Source of the DNA: Actinomadura macra NBRC 14102 | GTDB lineage: Bacteria > Actinomycetota > Actinomycetes > Streptosporangiales > Streptosporangiaceae | Length of the DNA: 64,000 bases | Reading direction: 5' to 3' | NCBI RefSeq assembly: GCF_001552215.1 | Contig: NZ_BCQT01000011.1 | Coordinates: 372,001-436,000, forward strand | Shown here: one piece after another, positions 1 through 8,490 of the stretch | Layout of the letters: each line of letters opens with the position of its first letter | Position numbering within the stretch: the stretch's first letter is position 1 | Notes under the pieces: model-generated | Seen by the model: only the letters and a program-made list of their open reading frames with translations | Databases searched by the model: none | What the model was told of the DNA's origin: nothing | Made by a program: the position numbers and the translations under genes

Positions 1-403
1 CTTGCCAGGCCAGAGCCGCAGAGCCCACCCGCAGGCGCCGCCCATCCGCCCTGGAAAGAGGAGCCGGACGCGTCATCGGCGACCGAAGATGATCACCCTT
101 GTGAGACGCCACCAGGTACGCCGGTGATCCAGAACCCGTCCGGATGCGAATAGAAGGAGGGGCGGCGCGACCGTCATGTCGGCCGCTGCGATCGGTCGCG
201 TCGCCCTCCTTGGCCCCTGACCAAGTGCCAGAGCCGCACCCACCCCAGGGCCCGAACCCAACTCAGCAGGCTTGAACCCCGACCACGGCCTGAACCGAAC
301 CCCGGCAGGCTTGAACCCAAGCCGCCGGTTCGGGACAGGCACGCGGAGCGAGCTCTGCGAGTGCAGCGGGCATGCCCGGCGCGCCGTGCCCCCGGAGCGA
401 GCG
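1..403. repeat. Repeat-rich stretch without a convincing gene
   Basis: No open frame here looks like a protein. The stretch carries small repeated words: CCAGAGCCGCA at 10-20 and 228-238, GCAGGCTTGAACCC at 266-279 and 305-318 (39-bp period), and two related imperfect palindromes, GGAGCGAGCTCTGCGAGTGC at 345-364 and GGAGCGAGCGCTAGCGAGTG at 394-413. The last one runs into the 3' end of the neighbouring methyltransferase gene. This looks like degenerate, hairpin-forming intergenic repeat DNA rather than coding sequence. Confidence 0.5.
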
Positions 404-1237
404 CTAGCGAGTGAGGAGGTGACGAGCCGCGCGGCCGGGGGGTTTGGGGGGTCGCACCCCCAAAACCAACTGCATGAGGGGGTAGCGGCGGTGCTTGATG
501 TGGGTGAGGCCTCGGTCGGCCAGGGCGCTGGTGATCTCTTGGTCGCCGAAGACGGTGCATCCGGTGGCGCGTCGCACCAGTTCGCGGCCCAGGTCGGTGG
601 GCAGGGGGAGGGGACGGCGGGAGGTGAGGATGATCAGGTGTCCGCCTGGCTTCAGGACGCGGGTCATGCCGTCCACGGCCGTCCAGGGGTCGTCGAACAG
701 GTACAGGGCGCCGAAGCAGCAGACGGCGTCGAAGGTCGCGTCGCGGAAGGGGAGGTCCACCGCGTTTCCTCGGACGTAGCCGATCGGTGCGGTGGCGGGG
801 GTATCGGCGGCGGCGCGGGTGAGCATGGTCTCGGACGCGTCCAGGCCGACGACCAGGCCGGCAGGGGAGACGCCTGCCGCCAGGGCGCGGGTCACGTTGC
901 CGGGGCCGCAAGCCACGTCCAGGACGTTCGCGGGTGGTTTGGTGGCGTCGTCCGGTTGGGCGAGACCGAGCCAGTCGCGTGCCGTGGCCTGTTCGGTGGC
1001 GGTGTCAGGACCGAGGGGCCAGCCCTTCGCCAGGTTGAAGCCGACCGGCCGCCATACCTTCTCGTAGATGCGCGGCAGGAACGTCGACTGCATCACGGAC
1101 TGCGCGGGTGACGGCGGTGGTTCGGCGGAGGGGCCCAGCAGGTCCAGATATCCGGCGGACATGTCGGGCTCGTCCGGCGGATCCTGGAGTAGTCCGGCGA
1201 TTCGCTCAGCGGGTGGCAGCACCGACGTGGCGTTCAC
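404..1237 (-). CDS. Class I SAM-dependent methyltransferase
   Basis: A 277-residue protein with a class I methyltransferase core. Motif I (VLDVACGPGNV) is at about residues 105-115, the acidic residue after strand 2 (GLDAS) near 133, DLPFRDATFDAV at 161-172 and VLKPGG at 194-199. It is of the ubiE/Methyltransf_11 type; the substrate cannot be read from sequence. Start is GTG, 12 bp after the stop of the prolyl oligopeptidase gene, so the two are probably co-transcribed and the weak ribosome site suggests coupling. The last ~20 residues (VLGVRPPKPPGRAARHLLTR) are low-complexity and are encoded by a hairpin-forming GC-rich repeat at 435-467, so the original stop was probably replaced by repeat sequence. 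Confidence 0.8.
   Translation of the reverse strand: MNATSVLPPAERIAGLLQDPPDEPDMSAGYLDLLGPSAEPPPSPAQSVMQSTFLPRIYEKVWRPVGFNLAKGWPLGPDTATEQATARDWLGLAQPDDATKPPANVLDVACGPGNVTRALAAGVSPAGLVVGLDASETMLTRAAADTPATAPIGYVRGNAVDLPFRDATFDAVCCFGALYLFDDPWTAVDGMTRVLKPGGHLIILTSRRPLPLPTDLGRELVRRATGCTVFGDQEITSALADRGLTHIKHRRYPLMQLVLGVRPPKPPGRAARHLLTR
435..467. repeat. Hairpin-forming GC-rich repeat inside the methyltransferase 3' end
   Basis: The element begins CCGGGGGGTTTGGGGGGT and contains an 8-bp perfect inverted repeat (TTTGGGGG at 443-450, CCCCCAAA at 457-464, 6-base loop). Seventeen of its first 18 bases match the 45-bp tandem repeats inside the amidase gene at 9787-9921, which also form a hairpin, so both belong to one dispersed repeat family. 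Confidence 0.6.
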
Positions 1238-1249
1238 CCTCTCATTAGA

Positions 1250-3340
1250 TCACCGCGCTCCCTCGCCGTCGGACAGGGGGAGGTTCGTCTGGGCGGCGGT
1301 GAAGGCGAGGGTGTCGGCCATCAGGTCGATCGAGCGGCTCACCGAGCGGGCGGCGTGGCCGACCTCCGCCTCGTCGCGGAGCAGGATCGGGGCGCCGGAC
1401 GAGGTGGCGTGCTGGAGCGCGGCGCACAGCTTGCGGGCGTGCAGGGGATCCACACGGGTGTCGCTGCCGAACGTGGTGAAGAGGGTGGCCGGGTAGGCGG
1501 TCCCGGGGTGGACGTGGTGGTACGGGGAGTAGCCGATGAGCCAGCCGAACTCCTCGGGGTCGTCCGCGGTCCCGTACTCGTCGTTCCAGGTCTGCCCCAG
1601 GCCGAACTTCTCGTAGCGGACCATGTCCAGCAGCGGGGCCGAGCAGACGACCGCGCGGTACAGGTCGGGACGCTGGGTGAGCGCGACGCCGACGAGCAGG
1701 CCGCCGTTGGAGCCGCCCGAGATCGCCAGCTGGGCCGAGGTGGTGAGGCCGTCGGCGATCAGCTTCTCGGCGGCGGCGTGGAAGTCGTCGAAGACGTTCT
1801 GCTTCCGCTCGCGCATTCCGGCGCGGTGCCACTCCTCGCCCTCCTCGGACCCGCCGCGCAGGTTCGCGATCGCGTACACGCCGCCCGCCTCGACCCACGC
1901 GAGGATGCTGGCCGAGTACGCGGGGGTGAGGGAGATGTTGAAGCCGCCGTAGCCGTAGAGGATCGCCGGACGCGGGCCCGAGGCGCCGGGGCGGGACGCC
2001 ACCAGCATCCGCACCTCGGTGCCGTCGGACGAGGTGTAGACGACCTGGCGGGTCTCGATCTCGGGGACCTCGACCGTGCCCGGCGCGGACGCCCACAGCG
2101 CCGTCTCGCCGGTACGGGCGTCGTAGCGCAGAACCGAGGACGGCGTGACGTTGTCGGTGTAGCCGAACCACGCCTCGTGCCCGCCCTCGGGGCGTTCGAT
2201 GATCCCGCCGATCGAGCCCAGACCGGGTGTGGGAACCGCGCCGATCCGCTCGCCCGTCTCCAGGTCGTGGACGGTGATCTCGCTGATCGCGTGGCGGGTC
2301 CACCCGGCCAGCAGGACGGGTGTGTCCAGATCGTCCAGGATCGCGAAGTCGCTGAGGACGGCCTCGGGGTCTTCGGGGATCAGGTCGCGCCAGGTCCCGT
2401 ACGAGGGGTCGGACGGGTCGGTCACGCACAGCCGGGACCGGGGGGCGTCACGGTCGGTGAAGACGTAGGCGCGGCCGTCGCGTCCGATGTGCAGGCCCGT
2501 CTCGGCGTCCACGCCTTCCTGGACGGCACGCAGCTCCGGCCGGTCGGGCGGCGAGGCGGACAGGTCGGCGATCCACAGGTCGTTGCGCGGCGCGGTGCCC
2601 TGGGACGAGGAGATCGTCAGCCAGCGCCCGTCGCGGCTGACGCCGACGCCGTAGTAGTTGGTCTTGTCGCGCCCCTCACCGAAGATCAGGATGTCGTCCC
2701 TGTCGGGATCGGTGCCGAGCCGGTGCAGGTAGACGCGCCGGTGGTACTGCTCCTCGCCCTCGGGGACGTCTCCGGCCGCCAGCCGCCGCCCGTAGAAGAA
2801 CGCCTCACCGCCGGGCAGCCACGCGACGGAGGAGTAGCGGACCCGGTCGATGGGCCCCTCCACCGGCTCGCCCGTCTCGATGTCGATCACGTACAGCAGC
2901 GACTCCTCGTCCCCGCCGGTCGACACCTTGTAGCTCAGGAGGCGGCCCTCCTTGTCGGGCTGCCAGCCGTCCAGGGTGGTGGTGCCGTCGGGGTCGAGGG
3001 CCATGGGGTCCACCAGGACGCGCTCGGCGCCGTCCGGGCCGGCGGTGTAGAGCACCGGGTGCTCCTGCTCGGCCGTCCTGCGGGTGAAGAACCGCCGCTC
3101 GCCCCGCCACACCGGGGACCCGACGCTCCCGGCGCCGAGCAACTCGCCGAGCCGCCGCCGTAGCCGCTCCCGCCCCGGCAGGGCGGCGGCGACCTTGCGG
3201 AACAGCTCGTCCTGCGCGGCGAGCCACTCCTTGGTCTCGTCGCTGTCGGGGTCCTCCAGCCAGCGATACGGGTCGGCGACCGTGTGACCATGGATCTCGT
3301 CGACGATGTCCTGGCGCGGCGCGGACGGATACGGCGTCAT
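1250..3340 (-). CDS. Prolyl oligopeptidase (S9A family serine peptidase)
   Basis: About 696 residues, the usual size for family S9A. The N-terminal seven-bladed propeller half starts with the typical DPYRWLED segment near residue 25. The C-terminal alpha/beta-hydrolase half holds the nucleophile in SGGSNGGLLVG, the Asp in FGSDTRVDPLHARKL and the His in EVGHAAR. It should cleave short peptides after proline in the cytoplasm; there is no signal peptide. I place the start at the ATG at 3340 (MTPYPSAP), since the frame opens further upstream without family similarity. The Shine-Dalgarno is poor. The stop lies 12 bp before the methyltransferase start. Confidence 0.9.
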   Translation of the reverse strand: MTPYPSAPRQDIVDEIHGHTVADPYRWLEDPDSDETKEWLAAQDELFRKVAAALPGRERLRRRLGELLGAGSVGSPVWRGERRFFTRRTAEQEHPVLYTAGPDGAERVLVDPMALDPDGTTTLDGWQPDKEGRLLSYKVSTGGDEESLLYVIDIETGEPVEGPIDRVRYSSVAWLPGGEAFFYGRRLAAGDVPEGEEQYHRRVYLHRLGTDPDRDDILIFGEGRDKTNYYGVGVSRDGRWLTISSSQGTAPRNDLWIADLSASPPDRPELRAVQEGVDAETGLHIGRDGRAYVFTDRDAPRSRLCVTDPSDPSYGTWRDLIPEDPEAVLSDFAILDDLDTPVLLAGWTRHAISEITVHDLETGERIGAVPTPGLGSIGGIIERPEGGHEAWFGYTDNVTPSSVLRYDARTGETALWASAPGTVEVPEIETRQVVYTSSDGTEVRMLVASRPGASGPRPAILYGYGGFNISLTPAYSASILAWVEAGGVYAIANLRGGSEEGEEWHRAGMRERKQNVFDDFHAAAEKLIADGLTTSAQLAISGGSNGGLLVGVALTQRPDLYRAVVCSAPLLDMVRYEKFGLGQTWNDEYGTADDPEEFGWLIGYSPYHHVHPGTAYPATLFTTFGSDTRVDPLHARKLCAALQHATSSGAPILLRDEAEVGHAARSVSRSIDLMADTLAFTAAQTNLPLSDGEGAR

Positions 3341-3663
3341 GGGGTGAACTGTATTGGTCCTTGCGGCCGGCTCAGAACCCGCCATAACGCCGTCCTCACA
3401 GCGGATTCGACGCTCTCGGGGTGTGTTTTTGCGTTCGATCTGGCACGTGGTGGGGGATTATTGGGGTAGCGGACGGGCTCCTCAGACGCCACACTGATTC
3501 CGGGTCGGTTCGCCCCTGAGGAGGACCTCATGGCGAGTGCGCAGGTGCCGGAGACAATAATCGGGCCTCGGTGGGAGGCGCGCTCAGCCGCGCCCGCCGA
3601 GGCCAACGGACGACAACGCGGTGGACACAGTCGCGAAGCACAGCGCCCGGCGGAGGGCGTCTG

Positions 3664-4173
3664 ATGCGACAAGTCCTCCTCCTGAACGCGACGTACGAAC
3701 CACTCACCACCCTCCCGCTCAGGCGGGCGGTCTGCCTCGTGCTCCGGGAGAAGGCAGAGATCGTCCATCACGACACCTCCGGCGCGGTGCTCCACTCGGC
3801 CACCATGGCGATCGACGTCCCGTCGGTGATCCGACTGCGGCGTTATGTCCGGATCCCGTTCCGCACCCGCGTCCCGCTGACCCGCGCGGCCCTGATGCGG
3901 CGTGACAACTTCCGCTGCGTCTACTGCGGCCGCCGTGCCGAGACGATCGACCACGTCCACCCGCGCAGCCGTGGCGGCAAGCACGTCTGGGAGAACTGCG
4001 TCGCGTCCTGCATGACGTGCAACCACCGCAAGGCCGACCGCCTCCTCGAAGAGCTGGGCTGGACGCTCAGCATCACCCCCGGCGTCCCGCGGGGCGCCCA
4101 TTGGCGCCTCATCGGCCTCGTCCACGACGGTGACCCCCAGTGGGCCGCCTACGTGACGGAACCCGCGGCCTGA
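3664..4173 (+). CDS. HNH endonuclease
   Basis: A 169-residue protein. The N-terminal half (NATYEPLTTLPLRRAV...) matches the common actinobacterial HNH family. The C-terminal half holds a zinc-binding HNH fold: CVYCG, then IDHVHPRSRGG with the catalytic His, then CMTCNHRKADR. Four cysteines in two CxxC pairs fit a structural zinc site. The ATG at 3664 is preceded by GGAGG at suitable spacing. The gene is widespread and of uncertain role in actinomycetes; DNA nicking or cleavage is inferred from the fold. It stands between divergent prolyl oligopeptidase and the small zinc-ribbon gene. Confidence 0.88.
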   Translation: MRQVLLLNATYEPLTTLPLRRAVCLVLREKAEIVHHDTSGAVLHSATMAIDVPSVIRLRRYVRIPFRTRVPLTRAALMRRDNFRCVYCGRRAETIDHVHPRSRGGKHVWENCVASCMTCNHRKADRLLEELGWTLSITPGVPRGAHWRLIGLVHDGDPQWAAYVTEPAA

Positions 4174-4244
4174 CGCCCTGAGACCCGGGCCGGGCGGCGC
4201 CGCGTGCTCTCGTCCGCCTCGTCCCCACCCCGTATCCTGTGGGC

Positions 4245-4454
4245 GTGCCACGCTATGACTACCGATGCCGCGCCTGCGGGTCCACCTTCGAGGTCTCCCG
4301 CCCGATGATCAACGCCTCGGACCCGGCGCCCTGCCCAGACGGCCACGACGACACGGTGAAGCTGCTGTCCACGGTCGCCGTCACCGGCACCGCAGGGGGC
4401 CCCAAGCCCCCGCCGTCCGGCGGAGGCTGCTGCGGCGGAGGCTGCTGCTCCTGA
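4245..4454 (+). CDS. FmdB-family zinc ribbon protein
   Basis: A 69-residue protein opening PRYDYRCRACG, with a second metal half-site around CPDGH and a Gly/Cys-rich tail (GGGCCGGGCCS). The family is short and usually regulatory or of unknown function. I choose the GTG at 4245, which gives the family N-terminus. A -10-like TATCCT at 4233-4238 ends six bases before it and there is no Shine-Dalgarno, so the mRNA is probably leaderless. The 3' end overlaps the convergent frameshifted gene on the opposite strand. Confidence 0.8.
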   Translation: MPRYDYRCRACGSTFEVSRPMINASDPAPCPDGHDDTVKLLSTVAVTGTAGGPKPPPSGGGCCGGGCCS

Positions 4455-4744
4455 CGCGCCCCCAGAGGGCGTCGAAGGGTGGGACGATCCGGACAACGAT
4501 GATCAGTTGTCCGTGTGGATCCACCAGGAAGTGGAACCAGCCGCCTGCGGCGTCCATCCGCCGCAGGCCGCCGGGTCGGAGCCCTTGTCCGAGCTCGGAG
4601 ACGTCGATTCCGCTCGCAGCGAGCTCACATAGCTTGACGAGCTCGTCCGCAAGTCGCTCGACCTCTTCGACCACCCGAGTCCGGGACCCGGTCGGTGACA
4701 TTCGAGCGGCCCGGGTCGTACGCCCAGCTCCACGAGTCGTTCAA
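4381..4744 (-). pseudogene. Frameshifted partner gene of the DUF6247-like gene
   Basis: Two reading frames must be joined to give one sensible protein. The first starts at a TTG overlapping the upstream stop (TTGA) and reads NDSWSWAYDPGRSNVTDRVP; the second, from about 4690 downward, reads VVEEVERLADELVKLCELA through GLRRMDAAGGWFHFLVDPH to VVRIVPPFD. Removing one G from the TCGGGTGG run near 4675-4680 restores a continuous frame. From memory, similar intact small proteins follow DUF6247-type genes in actinomycete genomes, possibly as a toxin-antitoxin-like pair. Either the gene is inactivated or there is a one-base sequencing error. The C-terminal tail beyond VVRIVPPFD overlaps the zinc-ribbon gene. 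Confidence 0.6.
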
Positions 4745-5091
4745 GGCCGGAGGTTCCAGCCCAGCGCGGCGAACGCGTCGTCCAGTATGCGGCCGGTCTC
4801 TGCTGCGGCGGCCCGAGAATCCTCACCCCTGCTTGCGGCGTCCTCTAGCTCCCGGAGCCGTGCAGAGACATGTGGTTGGCGGTGAATCTGGATCTCCAAG
4901 GACCACTGCCGGCAGAAACGCTGAAGCGGGGCGATGCCGGATCCTTGGCGTGCCACCTCGGCGCATTCGTCCAACTGGCCCGTGAACGCGGGCAGGGACG
5001 CGGGCAGGATCTGGGCGACCGCCTGACGCAGGGCGGGGATGGTGGCTGGAGGCTGCGGGATGAGCGGCTCCTCGGTCGCCAGGGTCGACAT
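4741..5091 (-). CDS. DUF6247-like small protein, possible antitoxin-type partner
   Basis: A 116-residue protein with PQPPATIPALRQAVAQI followed by a helical segment (LPAFTGQLDECAEVARQ) and a C-terminal helix ending FAALGWNLRP. I recognise the layout as the DUF6247 type found in many copies in Actinomadura-like genomes; no function is established. The ATG at 5091 is chosen because GGGAGAG precedes it. Its stop overlaps the TTG start of the downstream frameshifted gene, so the two were translationally coupled. Confidence 0.7.
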   Translation of the reverse strand: MSTLATEEPLIPQPPATIPALRQAVAQILPASLPAFTGQLDECAEVARQGSGIAPLQRFCRQWSLEIQIHRQPHVSARLRELEDAASRGEDSRAAAAETGRILDDAFAALGWNLRP

Positions 5092-5180
5092 ACGCTCTCC
5101 CATCCGAAAATGGCCGCCCCGGCTTATCGGGCGGGCCGACCGGCGGCTGGGGGCAGGCGGTCGACCCGTTGCCCGGGGCC

Positions 5181-7043
5181 TCAGGAGTGGGGTTGGTCGA
5201 GTTGGGTGACGTCGCGGGCGGCGCCGGTGGAGGCGGAGGTGGCCATGGCGGCGTAGGCGCGGAGGGCGGCGCTGACGGGGCGGTGGCGGTCGCGGGGGCG
5301 GTAGCCGCCGAGGTCGGCGAGGAGCTTCTCGCGGCGGATCTCCAGCTCGTCGGACGGGACGTCCAGCTCCAGCGTGCGGTGCGGGATGTCGATCACGATA
5401 CGGTCGCCGTCCTGGACGAGGGCGATGATGCCGCCGCCCGCCGCCTCGGGGGAGGCGTGCCCGATGGACAGCCCTGAGGTGCCGCCGGAGAAACGGCCGT
5501 CGGTGATCAGCGCGCAGTCCTTGCCGAGGCCGCGGCCCTTGAGGAAGCTCGTCGGGTAGAGCATCTCCTGCATGCCGGGGCCGCCCTTCGGGCCCTCGTA
5601 GCGGATCACGACGACGTCACCGGCCTTGACCTTCCCACCGAGGATGCCCTCGACGGCCTGGTCCTGGCTTTCGAAGACGACGGCGGGGCCGGTGAAGGTC
5701 CACAGGTCCTCGTCCACGCCGGCGGTCTTGACGATCGCGCCCTCGGGGGCGATGTTGCCGCGCAGGACGGCGAGGCCGCCGTCGGCGGTGTAGGCGTGCT
5801 CGGCGTCGCGGATGCAGCCTTCGGCGCGGTCGAGGTCGAGCTCTTCCCAGCGGGCGCTCTGGCTGAAGGCGGAGGTGCTGCGGACGCCGCCGGGCGCCGC
5901 GTGGAACAGCTCGACGGCCTCGGGGAGGACGTCGGGGGAGCGGACGTCCCACTTGGCGAGGAACTCCTCCAGGGACGCCGAATGGATCGAGTGCGTGGAG
6001 GTGTTCAGCAGGCCGGCCCGGTGCAGCTCGCCGAGCAGGGCGGGGATGCCGCCGGCGCGGTGGCAGTCCTCGACGTGGTACTTGCCGGTGGCGGGGGCGA
6101 GCTTGCAGATGCAGGGGACGCGGCGGGACACCGCGTCGATGTCGGCCAGCCCGAAGTCGACGCCGCCCTCGTAGGCGGCGGCGAGCAGGTGCAGGATCGT
6201 GTTGGTGGAGCCGCCCATGGCCACGTCCAGGACCATGGCGTTCTCGAACGCCTCGCGGGTGGCGATGCTCAGCGGCAGGACGGAGGCGTCGTCGCCGTCG
6301 TAGTAGCGGCGGGCGACGTCGACCACGGCGCGGCCCGCGTCCTCGTAGAGGCGGCGGCGGGCGGTGTGGGTGGCGAGGACGGTGCCGTTGCCGGGCAGGG
6401 CCAGCCCGATCGCCTCGGTGAGGCAGTTCATGGAGTTGGCGGTGAACATGCCCGAGCAGGAGCCGCAGGTGGGGCAGGCGCTCTCTTCCAGCTCCAGGAG
6501 CTTGTCGTCGGCGATGGAACCGTCCGCGGACGCGATGATGGGGTCGATCAGGTCGAGCTTGTTGCCCCCCATGACGCCCTCGACGGGCTTGCCCGCCTCC
6601 ATCGGGCCGCCGGAGACGAACACGGTGGGGATGTTGAGGCGCAGCGCGGCCAGCATCATCCCTGGAGTGATCTTGTCGCAGTTGGACACGCAGACCAACG
6701 CGTCGGCGCAGTGCGCGTTGACCATGTACTCGATGGCGTCGGCGATCACCTCGCGGGAGGGCAGCGAGTAGAGCATCCCGTCGTGGCCCATGGCGATGCC
6801 GTCGTCCACCGCGATCGTGTTGAACTCGCGGGGGACACCGCCGGCCTCGCGGACGGCGCCCGCGACGACCTTGCCGACCTCGTCCAGGTGGACGTGGCCG
6901 GGCACGAACTGGGTGAAGCTGTTGGCCACCGCGACGATCGGCTTGCCGAAGTCCTCACGTTCGACGCCGCTGGCCCGCATGAGCGCGCGGGCGCCCGCCA
7001 TGTTCCTGCCGTGCGTGACCGTGCGTGACCTGAGCGCGGGCAT
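5181..7043 (-). CDS. ilvD: Dihydroxy-acid dehydratase
   Basis: A 620-residue protein, matching the usual ~616 residues. IlvD converts 2,3-dihydroxy-isovalerate and -methylvalerate to the 2-oxo acids of valine, leucine and isoleucine synthesis, using an Fe-S cluster and Mg. Visible signatures are CVSNCDKITPGM, ACPTCGSCSGMFTANSMN (cluster cysteines) and ITDGRFSGGTSGLSIGHASP. The ATG at 7043 (MPALRSRTV) has GGAGAGG about eight bases upstream; the longer upstream extension is not family-like. It is monocistronic here, with a ~400-bp leader/intergenic region on its 5' side. Confidence 0.97.
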   Translation of the reverse strand: MPALRSRTVTHGRNMAGARALMRASGVEREDFGKPIVAVANSFTQFVPGHVHLDEVGKVVAGAVREAGGVPREFNTIAVDDGIAMGHDGMLYSLPSREVIADAIEYMVNAHCADALVCVSNCDKITPGMMLAALRLNIPTVFVSGGPMEAGKPVEGVMGGNKLDLIDPIIASADGSIADDKLLELEESACPTCGSCSGMFTANSMNCLTEAIGLALPGNGTVLATHTARRRLYEDAGRAVVDVARRYYDGDDASVLPLSIATREAFENAMVLDVAMGGSTNTILHLLAAAYEGGVDFGLADIDAVSRRVPCICKLAPATGKYHVEDCHRAGGIPALLGELHRAGLLNTSTHSIHSASLEEFLAKWDVRSPDVLPEAVELFHAAPGGVRSTSAFSQSARWEELDLDRAEGCIRDAEHAYTADGGLAVLRGNIAPEGAIVKTAGVDEDLWTFTGPAVVFESQDQAVEGILGGKVKAGDVVVIRYEGPKGGPGMQEMLYPTSFLKGRGLGKDCALITDGRFSGGTSGLSIGHASPEAAGGGIIALVQDGDRIVIDIPHRTLELDVPSDELEIRREKLLADLGGYRPRDRHRPVSAALRAYAAMATSASTGAARDVTQLDQPHS

Positions 7044-7441
7044 CTTCTGACCTCTCCAACCTGTGACGTGCCGTGACCGTTCGTCCTGCCGTGCCGGCGC
7101 CGTTCTGGCGGGGACAGGGCGGACCTGCATGTCCGCAGCGGCGGATCGCGGCGCTGCCGGCCGGTTCAGCGGAGATCGCGCGCACCGGCCCGTGTCCTTC
7201 GATGCTACCAACGTCGGGTCGATGCGATCCCGGGCCCGGGAGGCCGGCCCTCCGGCTGTGCCCTGGCGGGCGGAATCGCTTCGCGATCAGGCGCGCCGGC
7301 TCGCCCACGCTCCGGCGTGCTGGTAGCGCGCTCGCGTGACGCCACTGGTGGGAGAAGGGGCCGCGACGAGGCGTCCCTCCCGGTCGTTCCGGGGTGTCAT
7401 GTCGGGGCGGCCCGGGGAAAGGCGGGCCGCCCGCTCGCCTC
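7044..7441. other. Non-coding region between ilvD and the NERD gene
   Basis: About 400 bp with no frame that looks like a protein. It holds the ilvD ribosome site next to 7043 and some inverted repeats, for example GGCCGGCCCTCCGGC around 7240-7255 and a GCTTCGC stem around 7278-7284. I looked for a leucine/valine/isoleucine-rich leader peptide in front of ilvD and did not find a convincing one. Confidence 0.4.
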
Positions 7442-8263
7442 TCAGTCGGCGTACTTCGGCGGCAGGGCCTTCTCCGCCGCCTCGAAGATCCGGTCGACGT
7501 CGGTGTCGGTGAGGATCTTCGGTCGGCGCCGCAGGTACGCGCGCGCCCGGTTGCCGGCGTAGACGTCCACGTCCCGGACCCGCATGACCTTCCACGGGAT
7601 GGACGGGCCGTAGATGGCCACGGACGGCTGTACGGGCACGTCGAACCCGACCTGCCCGCCGATGATGCGGCTTGCCTGCTCGGCCTCCCAGCGTGCCTCG
7701 TCCAGGCGGTCCTTCTTGTTGAAGGGGCCGTGGAAGAGCTTGAGGTGGGACATGGTGCGCACCGGCAGCCGCTTGTCCCATTTCTCGGAGTCGATGGCGT
7801 AGACGCCGCTCGGCCCGATCACCAGGTGGTCGATCCGCCCGTCGCTGACGCCCTCGTCGTCGCGGGGCACGGCGCGTGCGTGGAGCACGAGGTACCCGTT
7901 GCGCTGGAGGGACTTCAGCTGCTTCTCGGTGCGCCGTTCGGCGGCCGAGGACTTCTGCCAGGCGGGGACGCTTGAGTCTTTGCGGGATGTGCGGACGGTG
8001 TCGACGATGACCACGAGTATCGCCGCGGTGATCCCGCCGCGGACGCCGACGATGAGGGAGAGCACGATGCCGGCCGCGATCGCCGCGCCGATGCGCCACA
8101 TCCAGCGGCGGATCTGGGCGTCGCCGAGCAGGGCCCCCGACGCCCGCTCCTCGGTCGTCTCCTTCACCGGGGTCTCGTGGGCGTGCTCACGTGACTCCTC
8201 CGACTCGCCCGGAGGCTGGCCCCGGGCTTCTTCTTGGCTGTTGCCCCGCTGCATGATCGCCAT
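7442..8263 (-). CDS. NERD-domain membrane protein
   Basis: A 273-residue protein. The N-terminal 50 residues are charged and low-complexity; residues ~56-92 form one or two membrane segments (IGAAIAAGIVLSLIVGV, AAILVVIVD). The C-terminal half is a NERD (nuclease-related) domain: AERRTEKQLKSL, RIDHLVIGPSGVYAIDSEKW and a later RIIGGQVGFDVPVQPSVAIYG. The acidic pattern resembles restriction-type nucleases, but the family's activity is not established. The start at 8263 has GGAG eight bases upstream. It is divergent from the amidase gene across a 227-bp gap that contains AT-richer promoter-like sequence (TAATACTTT around 8356). Confidence 0.82.
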   Translation of the reverse strand: MAIMQRGNSQEEARGQPPGESEESREHAHETPVKETTEERASGALLGDAQIRRWMWRIGAAIAAGIVLSLIVGVRGGITAAILVVIVDTVRTSRKDSSVPAWQKSSAAERRTEKQLKSLQRNGYLVLHARAVPRDDEGVSDGRIDHLVIGPSGVYAIDSEKWDKRLPVRTMSHLKLFHGPFNKKDRLDEARWEAEQASRIIGGQVGFDVPVQPSVAIYGPSIPWKVMRVRDVDVYAGNRARAYLRRRPKILTDTDVDRIFEAAEKALPPKYAD

Positions 8264-8490
8264 GAGTGACGCTCCGTATTCCTTTCACATCGGGGGCATG
8301 ATCCTCCGTGCGCAGAGTAATCATTGCGACGGTGGCCTACTAGTAATGCCGGGTTAATACTTTTGTCGCCGTCAGGAGGTGATTCACTGACGGTGCCGAC
8401 GGGTATGATGGTACTTATCTTCTCTTCCGGAGCGGTACCCACTCCTGTCATCTTTGATGCGCGTCCGTCCGGCGTCTACCGTTCGCCCTT

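Noticed and set aside
73..342. An 89-codon frame on the - strand
   Set aside because: It translates the repeated DNA words (GFKP units) and lacks a ribosome site or family similarity.
7044..7441. Possible attenuator leader peptide in front of ilvD
   Set aside because: No short frame rich in branched-chain codons followed by alternative hairpins was found.
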